From Otis tarda (lineage: Eukaryota > Chordata > Aves > Otidiformes > Otididae): a stretch of DNA of 64,000 nt. Where the stretch lies: NCBI GenBank assembly GCA_026413225.1, contig CM048552.1, positions 62,015,001-62,079,000 on the forward strand, read 5' to 3'. Each line of letters starts with the position of its first letter. Position 1 is the stretch's first letter. The notes under the pieces are model-generated. The model made no database searches. It was not told the DNA's origin and saw only the letters and a program-made list of their open reading frames with translations. The position numbers and the translations under genes were made by a program. Shown here one piece after another: positions 11,891-23,915 of the stretch.

Positions 11891-14800
11891 ATTTACTGAA
11901 ATCAATTAATTCACTCATCAGAAAAGTTTGATCACATGTAAAAAAGTACAGCAATCAATAGACTTTATTCTGTTTCCTATTCTTCCTTGAAATAGTTTGT
12001 TAATAATTTTTCTCTGGAAGCAAAACATTTAGTTCAAGAGATTCCCTAGGGAAAAAATAAAGCAAAAGACACCACAATATGATACCAGAGACAGCAGTAC
12101 ACTGAGTAATGCTAACTTCCTTTCTGAAAGCTGCAAAACATAATAAAATAGACCAGGTTATTAGATTTAAAACTTCATAAAACAAAGAACTGCTGCTCAG
12201 GAATGACAGTAATTTATTCCTCAAATTTAACAATATATTTTCAATGACAGTTGCACTTCTAATTATAGGATAAAAGTCAGCAATAAAGTTGAAAGGGGAG
12301 TTATTTCAAGAGATGAGTGCTTAACCAGTGAAGAACTTCCTTTCAGATTGTCTAGATTAATTTCCAAACCAGCTCAGGAACCATTTTCCTAATCTAGAAA
12401 AAATGTCTTCACTCTTGCTCAGCCCAAATCACAGCACTGTTGTTTTGCTGAGCTATCCTGAAATACTTCTCTCTGAATCTAGAAAATCAACTGCAGTATT
12501 ATTTTATGAAAATCACATTATGTACCTGATGCTCTGCATAAGTGGAGTGAGTTCCACAAAGAACTACATCTCCCGTTGTTCCGTTGTTCCATGCATCCAA
12601 GTTAGTTCTGAGAGCCATGTGAGGATGTGCAGACAGTGGGAAATCATTCTACTTAGAGAGCTTGACTCTTAGGGAAAAATGAGGGCATCAACATAAAGCT
12701 GTGGTGATGTGAATTCATGCAATCTTATTTATTTCAGCAAATTACAAGGAATTATTTGAGATGTGCTGATAGGTTTCATTTTAACCAAGTTTCAGACTCA
12801 AACATTTCAACAATTTAAAATTAAAATCTGCTGGTATTCCCATTCCCTAGTTTTTTGAAATGTCAGCTTTTCTTTGAGGGTCAGGACAAAACCAAACATG
12901 CACATGTTGGAAATTCCCCAGGACTGAATTTATCAGCTTGTTATCAGCTCTTTATCAAAGTTATATGTACTACAACTGTATCTAAACACTGTCATGACTG
13001 TGTCCAAATACCAAATAAGAAAAGCATTTGCTTCAAGTCTATTTGACAGTGGGTGACAGATAATCTGATACTCTGTGATCTTTTCAAGAAGGAAGAGTCT
13101 TCTCAGACTTCCTTCAGATAAGAGCACTCTCCTGCCATCCGCACTCCAGTACTCTGCCTCCTCTTGCGAGACAATGTCTTACAGAATGCATCGAGGAACC
13201 CTGACACAGGGCTGTCAGACGTGTGGGTGATTAGAGGCCGTTTCTAGTAGCTAATGACTAATAATCCATTACTTATGTCAACTTGAATTTTTTACCCAAT
13301 GCTAATTTTCAGTCATCAGGCTTGTGGAAAAAATTAAAAAAAAAGAAACCAGATGTAACTGGCAATGCGAGAAAACTTTCTGTCGGAGATGCAGTATTGC
13401 TGATATCAAACACTGAAAGAATCAGAAGTTACCCTAAAACTCAGAAACGTACTTATTTAATGAGAATTATATGTACTGACTTTGGGAGGTTTGTTTTGTT
13501 TTTTTTTTTTGCAAGCTTGTTTGCATATAAAAATTTATTGTTGCTCAGATGACTGGAATTCAGCATTGTATTGAAAACCCTTTAGAAGTATTTTGCACAA
13601 GTGGAGAGAAAAGACTTTTTCTGTAGGTAAAAATTTAGGAGATCTAATGTCCCAGAGACCTATGGCACCAGGCAAATCTTTGGTGGATCGTGCAGCAATA
13701 TTTATGTACATGAAAGTCACGTATGTCCCTTTGTGGGTGTTAAGCATACGAAATTACATATATTTCTCTGTGTTAATACTGTTATATTTTCTACCTCTCA
13801 ATCTAATTCTGCAACAATGAAGATAACTGTGAGAATTATAAGCCTTCACTTAAAAACAAATCACTTATCTTTGCCTTTAGGGAAAACATCACAGCAGGAT
13901 GTTTGCAGACAAACTGTGAGGGTTTGCCTCAGTAAATCAGCAAGTGATATGTTTAAAAGAAAGCTCTTACAAAGCATGACAGCAAAAGGCATTTGAGATG
14001 CTATTGTGAATAACAGTCACAGCTCACTGAAAATACTTTTTCTCCAGCTAAAAAAGCTGTTGGGTAAGATAGAAACCTTCATTGCAAAACATGGAAATGC
14101 AAAACAAGGGCAAAGAAAAAGGGGCAGAGGACAGAGGTCAGATTTCCCCTTTAAAAATAGGGCTAAGGAAAGCTTAGATGAAAGATTAGTAAGGCTGGAG
14201 GGAATGCCATGGAAAAAATGTCATCAGGCATCTGACCCTCTGTGCCTTCACTGAAGTCTGCATCTGTGGAGGAGTGGCAGCCACAGCCTCCATTGGTATT
14301 ACACTCCTCTTTGGGTCTAAAATAAGGTTTTTGGCCTAGATACTATGTTCTTATAAAAACAGAAGATGCCAAATGTGATACAGTGTGTGTATCTATCTAT
14401 GTGAATATCACAGCACGAGACCCAGAAGCTGTTAGCCAATGAATTACTCCATCTGCATGGTATTTCTCATGTGGCTGTTCCTAGATATCTCTAGCCATAG
14501 ATATTCTCCACATCACCAGGGATAAGAGTTTTCTGTAATTTTTGCCAGGAACAATTCTTTAGTGGTACTGGAAACTAATAAAGCTGTTGAGAAAGGACAG
14601 AAATGCAATGCTGTGTACATTCAGGTGTGCAAATGGCTTGAAATGTTTCTTTATTTCAGGTCAGAAAACAGGGAAAGGCCCTATCACACTAGCACAATCA
14701 GCTCAGACTGATAAAAGGAAGCTTTTCTTCCTTCTAGAACAGTTTGAACTGATGCTAGGTGCCATAATTTGTGCATTTCTCTTGCACAAAAAAGATCTCA

Positions 14801-16611
14801 TGGCAGAAAGTTATACAAATGAACACAAAAATACCCAAAGGTTGGAATTCAAGTACTGTTCAATAACTATGTCTTATGGGTCTTTCCAGCCCACTAGCGT
14901 ACTGGAGTAGGTGACTATCAGGGAGTAAGACCTATCCCATCAACTGAACCGGTAAGCTTTTAATTTGAGGTCTCTTTCAGTTTTAGCTGCATCTGTATTC
15001 AGTTTTATTTCATCACAACTTCAGCGCTTTGAGAGAAAACCAAATTTGGAATAGGCTTTCGGACTGGGTTTGCATACTGGCTGAGCAAAGCATGGCTCCT
15101 ATTCAAGAAAAAAGTAACCGTTTGAGTTGGTTTGTGAGTTGCCTTTGCTCAACTCACACCTAATGTGTTCCATCCAGTTGGTTCAATAACAAGAAGTGGA
15201 GCAAATGTCTCTGCAATTTATGTCTATGCACACAGACCTAAGATTTATAAACAGAAATCTGTATGAAAAAGGAATCTTCATCTATGTCTGTGTATGACTG
15301 CAACGTACTCTTGGCACTTATGACCAAAATTAGGAAGTTATTCTAAGCCTGCAAAGTCGTGATGAGTGTGTATTTTAATACAGACCCCTCTCAGGAAGCA
15401 TCATGGTACTGCTTACTGAACAACACTTTCAGATGCTCACTAAAACCACCATTTGATCCTACAGAGAATTAAATTAGAACAGAGGTTTTTGTAATAATCA
15501 CCTGATCAAAATAACTTGCTGGAGCCATCACATATAAGGACAACTGCCCTAAGAAGTAGATCACATGCTATTTTCAATTAGTAATAGGGCCAGGGGATAG
15601 CAAATTATGTAAGAAATATTTCCTAATCTCCAGGAAAGGGAGAGCAATGTTCCATTGCTGCAAGATACAGCAGGACTCCCTTGTTGCTGCAGTTTCTGTA
15701 CACTTTAGGGAGCATGGAGATGGGACATGGCAGGCTCTCAAGTGTGGAATGAGTCACCCAGCCATGCTCCCAGGTCCTGGTACTGCACCTTCCTGCGCTA
15801 CAGTGAAAGGTCACTTGCACTGACCGACTTGCAAGTTATCATATTTGTGAGGGTCTTTCCTGAAACAAAGAACTTTTACTCCGAGGCAGAGCATAGAGCA
15901 ATTTTTAGGACGGCGAATTTTTTTGAATTTTGGAACTTTTCTGAGACTGTGCTGTATTTGACTTTCTGTTCAACAACCCTCTGACACTACTCCAGGAGGT
16001 CTACTGTCCTAAATTAACCCCCATCTTGCACTACCAGAGAGCAGGGCATGCAACATCTCAATGTTATGACATCTAACACCACCATGGCTAACCGCAGCAG
16101 AGGCCAAAGGTTATTTTGGCACTTTGAACTGAAAATACACGTAAATACACTTGGCCAAGCAGTAGAGGATTGTGGGTGTGATTGGTCTTCTTCAGAAGAG
16201 GCAGTTCTAAGCCCTGTGGATGTAAGAGATATTGCGTCACGTAGCCTAGGTCCCACTGACTGCTCTGCAGAAATGCCATTAGCAATACAGACACAGGTAA
16301 TGGGGGAGGGAAGCCAGAAAGAAACCTTTCTGTTTTGTGAATGCTGCATTTTTTTAGGGTTCTGAGAGCTCTCTGAGCAGAAATCTATCTTCATACTTCT
16401 TGAATCCATAGTAGCTTTCTTTCTGTCCACACAGCATTTCAGGAAGTGGTGAAGATTGGCTGAAGCTTTTACCTAAGCATGCTTGCTAGAATGGCTTCCT
16501 GGGGCATAAAACCCTGGTGGACACAGAACTGGATTTTGACTCTAATTCACTCTCTTCTACTAGCATCTTCATCTTGACTGAACTGCCTGCTAGTTCCATG
16601 AGCTCTAGGAG

Positions 16612-16780
16612 CTAAAAAAAAAAATTAATTTTTTTAATCTTAGCCATGAAATAAAATATATTAACTCCTTTTTTATACAAAATAAAGCAAAAACAAAAAC
16701 AAAAGCAAAACCAGCTGGATCTACCAAATAACAAAAAAAAAGGCAGTAGCATCTTTTTTAAAAAAAAAAAAAAAATTTAC
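16612..16780 (+). repeat. A-rich low-complexity block
   Basis: Several A runs, a T run and an AAAAAC-like stretch lie close together. No retrotransposon body was recognised on either side. Confidence 0.75.
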
Positions 16781-19700
16781 TTTCATCAGTCAACCCAGCA
16801 TATTACAGAAGGGTGTACTCTCCTCTGCTTAAGGGAATCTGGGCCCAATGTACTCCCTCATTTATTGAGGAGAACATCAGAGTATCACATGCAAATAATG
16901 CTGGAGCAGAATTCTCTCCTTGTCTTATAAAACTACCCATTGAAAAAAAATCCTTAAACGCTAACTGAACAAATTAGAGAGGATAACGCTAGAGCCTTAT
17001 TGTTAAGGTACTCAGAAAAAAAGGGAGACACATAAATGTGTCTATGGTGTTACCTAGAAGTCCAAGTTAGCATTATAATCAATGGAATTAGATTTTATTC
17101 ACCATGAAATAACTGCTTATTGAGCTTATGGCTCAATTTATTTTCTTAAATGCAGGTGATCAATGACATTCAGATGCCGTAGCATACCCTTCTGGTTTCT
17201 AGCTGTTACTCCAGGGTATTGCAGACCTCCCATAGGTCCTGAGTCATATCTGCCAGCCTAAAATGGATATTCTGTGTATCCTAGAGTGTCTCATATGGCA
17301 TTAGGCATCTATGTTTAGACAACTGCTGGTTGGTCAGCTGAGCGGCAGTTTAGGCTCCTCTCACTGTCATGACCTGCTGTCCGTGACTCCAGTGGGAGCG
17401 GGGACACCTAGTTCATTTGTGCACACTTCCAATGGGGTATCTGGTTCCTAATCCAGAGATCTTCCCTGACAGTGTAAAGACTGTTAGGATCTTTGTATGG
17501 TTGCAAACTTACAAAAATTTTCAATGAACCAACATGGACATTCATATCAGATCAGTCCTGTCTTCCCTAACACTTTAAACACCAACAACTCTTCAAAGCA
17601 AAAGAATAAAATCTCCCAATGGTCGTAAAGTGCATCAGAATCCTCCGGTGAATGATGGAAAAATACCTTCAAATATTGGTTCCCTAACACCAGTGAAAAA
17701 GAAAAACCTTTTTTTTTGAATCTTCAGAAGTAGCCCTTCAGTCATGACTGAGAGGAGAGAGAGAGGGCTGGATGGGATGAGAAGGGGCTGTTTCTCAGCC
17801 ACACAGTTCCTCAGACTCAAGAGACAAAGCTGCTTGCTGTGGGACTGAGAAAACTCTAATTACAACTGAAATTAATTATTCTATCCATTTACCTTCTCCT
17901 TTTTTCTACAGATTTTTACATTCAGTGCAAAGTCACATTAGTATCTGAATGAGAACAATCTTTTTTCCCCTCAATCTAGAGCAATTACTAAATTAGCATC
18001 TCTAATTTAGTGGCATCTCTGCATTTTCCCCAAGTGAAGAGGTATTTGGTCCTATCCCAAGGGAGATATTCCCAGGTAATTTATCTTCAAACTTGTTTTT
18101 CTCTTCCAATTCAAGGAACCCTCTGGATGTCCCCTCATGAAAGATGAAATATGTTGTACAATATATTTTCAAAGGACTGTTAATGTGTGTGGCAGCTACT
18201 TATGTTTTGATAACAGAAGTCTCCCCAGATCTCTCTTCTGTTTTTTTCTTTTTGCTATGTGACCACAGACCTTCTCATCTTGAAGAAACTCATCCAGTTT
18301 TTCATGGAACAGAAGGGTACTGTAGCACGGTTGGGGTTTTTTAAAGCTCTCTTAAAGTGATATATTTAGGAGGTATGAAGGGAAAGAACAGGGCAGTCCT
18401 TTATTTATGTTCCCAACAGGTGCAGCATAGGGAGGCACAAAGGCAGCATTTGCTAATTTCAGTTTTGCCAAGTACAAAGCACCCTCTGGTCTGCTGAAAG
18501 ACCACTCCATACTTTCCTCCTAAACTCAATGAGTTTTTTATTTTATGTGACCGTATTAAATATTTTTCCTGTGCACACATGCACTGCTTTTTGCACAGGA
18601 TGCAGCAGCTTTTCACCTCAAGTAAGAACAACAGTAAACCAGATTAATTTTCCATTATCCATCTACATTAGTATTAAAATAAAATTAATGCCTTGTATAA
18701 GAAAAAAAAATCAATGCTGTTCCTTTAGTTTACACCACAATAAAACAAAACATAAAAACTCCAAAATAAATCAAGTTTGGGGATTTTTCTTTGCCAGTGT
18801 AGGGTTTTTTCAATCAAATTAATCTTATTAGAAATCAGTCTTAAACTTAGAATAAGTCTGAGGTGGTCTGAGGTTTCTCAGAAGGAAGTGTGGGAGCCAC
18901 ACTTGGAAATTGACTATGGGAGGGCAAACACAGCCTAAGAAAAACTCGATTCCCTGTGTGCAACAAGATCTGTGCGGGAAGACGCTGCTCTACAGGGCTT
19001 GGGATGGGAGCGGGGCTCACCCTAACAGATCTAATTACAACAGTTAGGTGCAAGTTCGCTTTCTGTTAGTGAGGGCTTTAAATTTATTAGCTAGAGGTGA
19101 TGAAGAGAAACTCTCTAAAGAATTGAGGGGGAAAATAAGATAAGGGGTTAGGGTTTCCTCCTTCCCTCATCCACCAAAACTCATGTACGTGGGACTTTAA
19201 TATAGTGCTTGTAAACGATATAGATGGGCCTGACTTTGAGTGTGATTTGGCTCCAAGACTGAAGGAAGTTAGAAATAATGGGGATACATTTTACAGTCAG
19301 GCCTGCAGAGGGGAAACCATGATGATAGAAGATGGATGTCGGTATACTTCTCTTTTGCCTCACTGAAGCATGTATCTATGCAGCAAGGACAGCAGTAGCT
19401 GCACTACCCAGTTCGGTGCCATAATCAAATGATTATATGGTCCAGTCTTCTGCATGGAAAGAACTAAGAAGTGTTATACAATGTTCGCATGCTGCGTTCC
19501 TGAATTTTCAGGAAAACTTTCCATCAGCAGTGTTAGTTTTTCAATTCATATACTGAAGCAGAATTTCCATTCTTTTTCCACCTCTGAAAAAATTGCCTAC
19601 CCTTGAAAATATGATATTACTTACTTATAATCTTACTTTAATTAAGTTTTATCCAACCTTGATACTGAGATTGATTTCTTACTAGAATGCTGCTCTACAT

Positions 19701-22700
19701 GTCTACTTATATGATTTATGACTAGCTGTGGTAAAACTTGTTTGACAATGTTTATTATCTTGATACACCAGGCTGTGGTATTGATTTAAATATTATAAAT
19801 ATCATGCAAATATAGTTATAGGATGATCTGGCAAAGAAACAAAACCACTTATGTTTAAAAGCCAACAGAAGTAAAGGCTGTTTCCACTGGGCTTCTTCAG
19901 AGAGAACAGCATCACCATATCTCCAAAGCAGTCTCTACTGAAATGTTTGTTTACCTCCTTTCACAAATTACTTCATATTTTACAGATTCTCTTTCTAATA
20001 GACAAAATATGCGCATATTTTTGTTCACAACTTTTACATCTACGCTCTTTATAGATTAAAAAAAAAGATTTACTAAAACACTAAAATAGACATACTGACT
20101 TTTAATTATGATTCCTTGCCAATATGTGGATGCTCCAGGCAGTGTTCAAGCAGAGCTTGCAAACCCTTAGAAAATGAAGCTGGCAGACAGCTGATAAATG
20201 CTTTGGCTTGAAATTTGGAATGGTCACTTAACTCATGGCCATGAGTTATTTCCTAGATTGGGGAGAATAAATAAGGCAAATTTACAGAGCTGCCTACTGG
20301 GAACTGACTTGCACCTGTCCCTGTGGGATGATGCCCACAAATAGTTTGAAACCGTTGCTCTTTAGAGACTTGGCTCTTGTACAAAGGCATGTCCAAATGC
20401 CATGGCCTGTGACAGTTTAAGAGGGCACCTAATTAATGAGCAGCTCTTATTATGAATATTGGTTAAAGGAAGGCAGGAAGAGGAAAGATTGACTGAGTGA
20501 TTACAATAAATTACAGGAAGTAATTATGTGAGGGAGGGTTCTTTTATTAGTCACCAGGAAAGCTAAAGGCCATTAAATTTAAATGCACTGGTAAAGATCT
20601 TTGGCATTGAAGTTCTATCCTAGTCATCCACTGGAATCAGTTAACCCATGGATGTAGTCTTCACCTTGTGGGTAGGAAATTTTAAACAGACCAAGACAAA
20701 ACTATTGTACAATGACATGACCACATACTCCAAGGAAGCCACAGTTGATGTAATATATAGGACTTTGACTTTTTAGCAGTACAATAAGGGCCTTAAATCA
20801 TTAGTCATGGAAGTCTGTGACAAATTCCATTAAGCTGAAGCGCTCCAACAACTTTCTCTAAGCTGAGTGGTGTGTTTAATTTGGTGATCCTATTTGTTAA
20901 GAGCGCATTGTGAGGCTACACTCGCACCAAGTCAGGAAATTTCTCACTTTGGTAATCTAATAATCTTAAAATAGCTCAAAGAGCATTTGGCCTGAAAAAA
21001 AGAGAGCTTGCTACACCACTGCCTCTGAAAAATCTAGCTATGTACTTTAGTGTCTGCGGTGACAAAAAAAATGCAAAGCTGAGATTTTCTTAACAGTCAG
21101 GTGTTATCTAGTTTCTAATTTCTCAGCTGTTTGCTCTTGTGTGTGCTGATTTTAACTGGCAGGGCCTAAGAGAATAAGGTATATGGGATTATTCACGTAG
21201 ATTGCTTCTTTGGGAAATGTCAGAAAAATACTGCTTAGGTGCCCATGTGATGCAGAAGACTTAAGCCTCTTTTTATTTCTGCTTTCCACTGTAGTCCACC
21301 AACAAGCCCCCCCAAATTTTCTCCCAGAGTCCTTCAAGCGGTACCTTCCAGAATGCAGGCAGTCCAAGGTTCATCTTCATTAATTAATTACCTTCAATCC
21401 TTAACGTCTTGGAAATTTCCTTGAGAACAAGCATTTGATGGACACCTGAATTCTTGCTGGTAGAGCAAGTACCAGTAGTAGCAGTGGTATTGTACTATTA
21501 TAGGTACCAAATACTCCTGCCACTAATACAGTAAGTATTGTACTTACTCTACATGTCCTGCCACCAGCTCAGGTGAGTTCTTGATCAATTAAAAATCTTT
21601 AGGAAGCAGCTAGTCTCTTAAGTACAATAAGATAAACCTGTTACCTCCCTGATCTACTGGTTACAAATAAGCGGGGTGCAATGAGGAACAACCAGTGTAC
21701 AACCTGCATATATCACTTTTCCAGAACTCATTACTGCTTGTGAACTCTAGCTCTATCAGGACAGAAGGCTTCAATATTTTTAATGTTCCTGAACATTGAC
21801 TTTTCAAAAATCACATCTATTCCACTGTCAATATAATATTGTTCAGAGTTGCTAAACTTATTTTGTAATACAATCACAGAGCTGCATTTAAAATCACTTC
21901 ATTGCAAGAACATCTTTGAAACAATCTAGTCTGAAACAGAATAATAACCTTTAGAAACATGAGACTTCTAAGAAATTTTCTCTAAAGCACATAGCTTTTG
22001 AAAGTGCAGAAATACTTTAGGGTTTTTTTTTTAATTGGCAGCCACAGAATGCATTCTGATTAAACTGTGTAATATCCAGTCAAATAACAGATCAAATAAA
22101 AAGGACACTTAATACATGTGTAAATCATTTGAATTACAAATAAGACACTTGAGAAGGGGCTTGGCTCTAGGTTTGATATAGAGGATTAGGCTCTTGTATT
22201 AATACGTGCACTTGGTGTAGCTATTTTCAGAAGGATACTTCATCCATCATTGTCCTCGAGCACTAAGGAGGGCCAGTAAGTAAAACGATCACATTGGTCT
22301 GTCAACACTACTTACTTAAGACTCAGTCATGCAAAAAGTTTAGGTTTTGTATGCTCCCAACCCAACGAGGTGCTGAAAAAGCATAATGCTGCAGAGAGTT
22401 GCTCTGTTCTTGCCTTCCACAAAACCAGAAAATATTTCAGAAATACTTTTAAAGTAAAGCAAATGCTATTGATAGGTCAGTGTTAAATCAAATGTACTCG
22501 TTCAAACTACACACATGCGCCTATCAGGTCTTTCAGAACTGATGGGAAATAAATGCTGTTTAATGACTTTTATACTTTCCACAAGATTATATTTAAGATT
22601 AAATTCAGTTTTGCATTTGGGAATGCATTAGAGAACCTGTTTGTATACCTCTTTTTTGGCACCACTTGCAAAGCATACACAGTTTGCACATTAATGGTTT

Positions 22701-22983
22701 TGCAAAAGCTATGTATATTATCAATGCTAAACAATAATCATCACAAATTCTTGCCAAAACATCTAAATTTGAAAGAAAAAAAAAAGAAGGGCTATAGAAG
22801 TAATACAAATATAAGATATCTATTTAGCTGACATTTTCAAAATAGTAAAAAATAAATGCTGGCTTTTAAAAAGTTATGAATTAATAGACCCTGAACATTT
22901 CATGTCTGTTTGGGGAGCCTCCAATGGACAATTCTGTATCTTACTAGCAGACTACATACTCAATTTCTTTGCTATGAACTTGT

Positions 22984-23012
22984 CGTGGTTTTGTTAGTGA
23001 GGGGGGACCTAA
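22984..23012 (+). mobile_element. Tiny LTR-start remnant
   Basis: The sequence TGTCGTGGTTTTGTTAGTGAGGGG closely resembles the first bases of the two solo LTRs in this window (TGTTGGTTTTGTTTAGTGAGG). The similarity stops after about 30 bases. It is either a nearly deleted LTR or the edge of a related LTR family. Confidence 0.55.
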
Positions 23013-23666
23013 GGTGGTAGGCCCAGTAACAGTACCACAAAAGGACCCAGTATTACTGCCTTTACCTATCCTTCTGAAACATAAAATAATAATTTCTGTA
23101 GTGTGGCAAAATGTGTTGTTCCAATTTGACTAGTACAGAAAAACTTACTGCATCCTTCATTTATGCATTAGACATATAGAATATCTTTTCCTTAGAACCT
23201 TAAAACTGTTTCATGAACATGATATTTTCTATTCAATAACTTACAAAATTTCATGGAAAACATATCAACATGCTGATTTTTTAAACCATAAGAAATGTTT
23301 ATTCCCTGTTTTCCAGAGTCTAGATATCTTAGCTACAGAGAAACCACTAATTGCACTACAAAAATACTTCAGTCTTTAAAAAGTGAATACAGCATTTGCC
23401 CAATCAAGTAGTTTCTCAATATCTCTGCAAAGCTATTGTTTATTGTCTAAAGTATTTGGAGGGCAAAACAGTTTTCTGTTATACCTCTACCTGAAAGTAA
23501 TTCCTTAGTTTAAAAGGATCGGTGATCTTTAATGATACAATGATGTTACACGACTATCACTCTTACATATTATTTGTTGCTGAAATATGTAAGATGGTCT
23601 AAAAGGTATTTTGTGTGTGTGTGTACTCATAATTCCTGTAATTAAGAAACATTCAGGTATGCTTAC

Positions 23667-23691
23667 CATCTTTCTTGGTGGGTTCCGGCAT
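23667..23691 (-). CDS. MYBPC1: MYBPC1 exon 1, coding part
   Basis: First coding exon of slow skeletal myosin-binding protein C, which binds myosin and actin in the sarcomere A-band. On the minus strand the ATG at 23691-23689 opens M-P-E-P-T-K-K-D plus one base (G), directly followed by a strong donor, GTAAGC, at 23666. The human protein starts MPEPTKKE, so seven of eight residues agree; the paralogues MYBPC2 and MYBPC3 start differently. The context TAACAATGCC has a moderate Kozak match. The ATG is continuous with a 5' untranslated region of roughly 95 bases and a TATA promoter, so no upstream intron is needed. Phase fits exon 2 at 4171-4203. The order SPIC then MYBPC1 on the same strand is the known neighbourhood in vertebrates, which makes the call firm despite its 25 bases. 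Confidence 0.9.
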
Positions 23692-23787
23692 TGTTACAAG
23701 AATTCTTTATTCCCAGTGAGTTTCAGCCTTTCAGATGCGGTAAGTAGTAGCCCCAAGTCCAGCTGAGTGAGTATGCAGATCAGTATG
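23692..23787 (-). other. MYBPC1: MYBPC1 5' untranslated region (predicted)
   Basis: This is predicted from the TATA box and an initiator-like TCATACT whose central A lies at 23786. It contains no upstream ATG in the stretch next to the start codon. An in-exon GTAAG-like sequence is absent on the minus strand, so an unspliced leader is the simplest reading. The exact start site is an inference. Confidence 0.55.
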
Positions 23788-23813
23788 ACAAGCAGAGGGT
23801 GAGAATTCCTCTG

Positions 23814-23850
23814 CTTTATATACTGTGACTGAAATATCAATCAAAATAGC
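23814..23850 (-). promoter_or_regulatory. MYBPC1 core promoter: TATA box and MEF2-like site
   Basis: On the minus strand TATATAAAG occupies 23822-23814. It stands about 34 bases before an initiator-like TCATACT around 23786 and about 125 bases before the ATG. Just upstream, CTATTTTGAT at 23849-23840 is close to the MEF2 consensus CTA(A/T)4TAG. A TATA box with MEF2-like and E-box elements fits a muscle-specific gene. Function is inferred from sequence only. Confidence 0.7.
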
Positions 23851-23909
23851 ACCTCCTCTCTTTTCAATGCAAACACTTTGAAAATTGACAGTTATGGGAA
23901 CCCCTCTCA

Positions 23910-23915
23910 CATCTG
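23910..23915 (-). promoter_or_regulatory. E-box near MYBPC1 promoter
   Basis: CAGATG on the minus strand (CATCTG on the plus) is a CANNTG E-box about 90 bases upstream of the TATA box. It is a possible myogenic bHLH site. A six-base match has little weight by itself. Confidence 0.35.

Larger units (their letters stand above)
4204..23666 (-). other. MYBPC1: MYBPC1 intron 1 (about 19.5 kb)
   Basis: The intron is bounded by the donor GTAAGC at 23666 and the acceptor CAG at 4204. It is mostly AT-rich unique sequence with short homopolymers and the CR1 and LTR fragments listed separately. No convincing extra exon was seen on either strand, though an alternative micro-exon of 30-60 bases could easily escape reading by eye. 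A-rich and T-rich patches at 8501-8520 and 16612-16780 and a (TTATG)5 run at 11865-11890 are the only low-complexity features of note. Confidence 0.7.
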
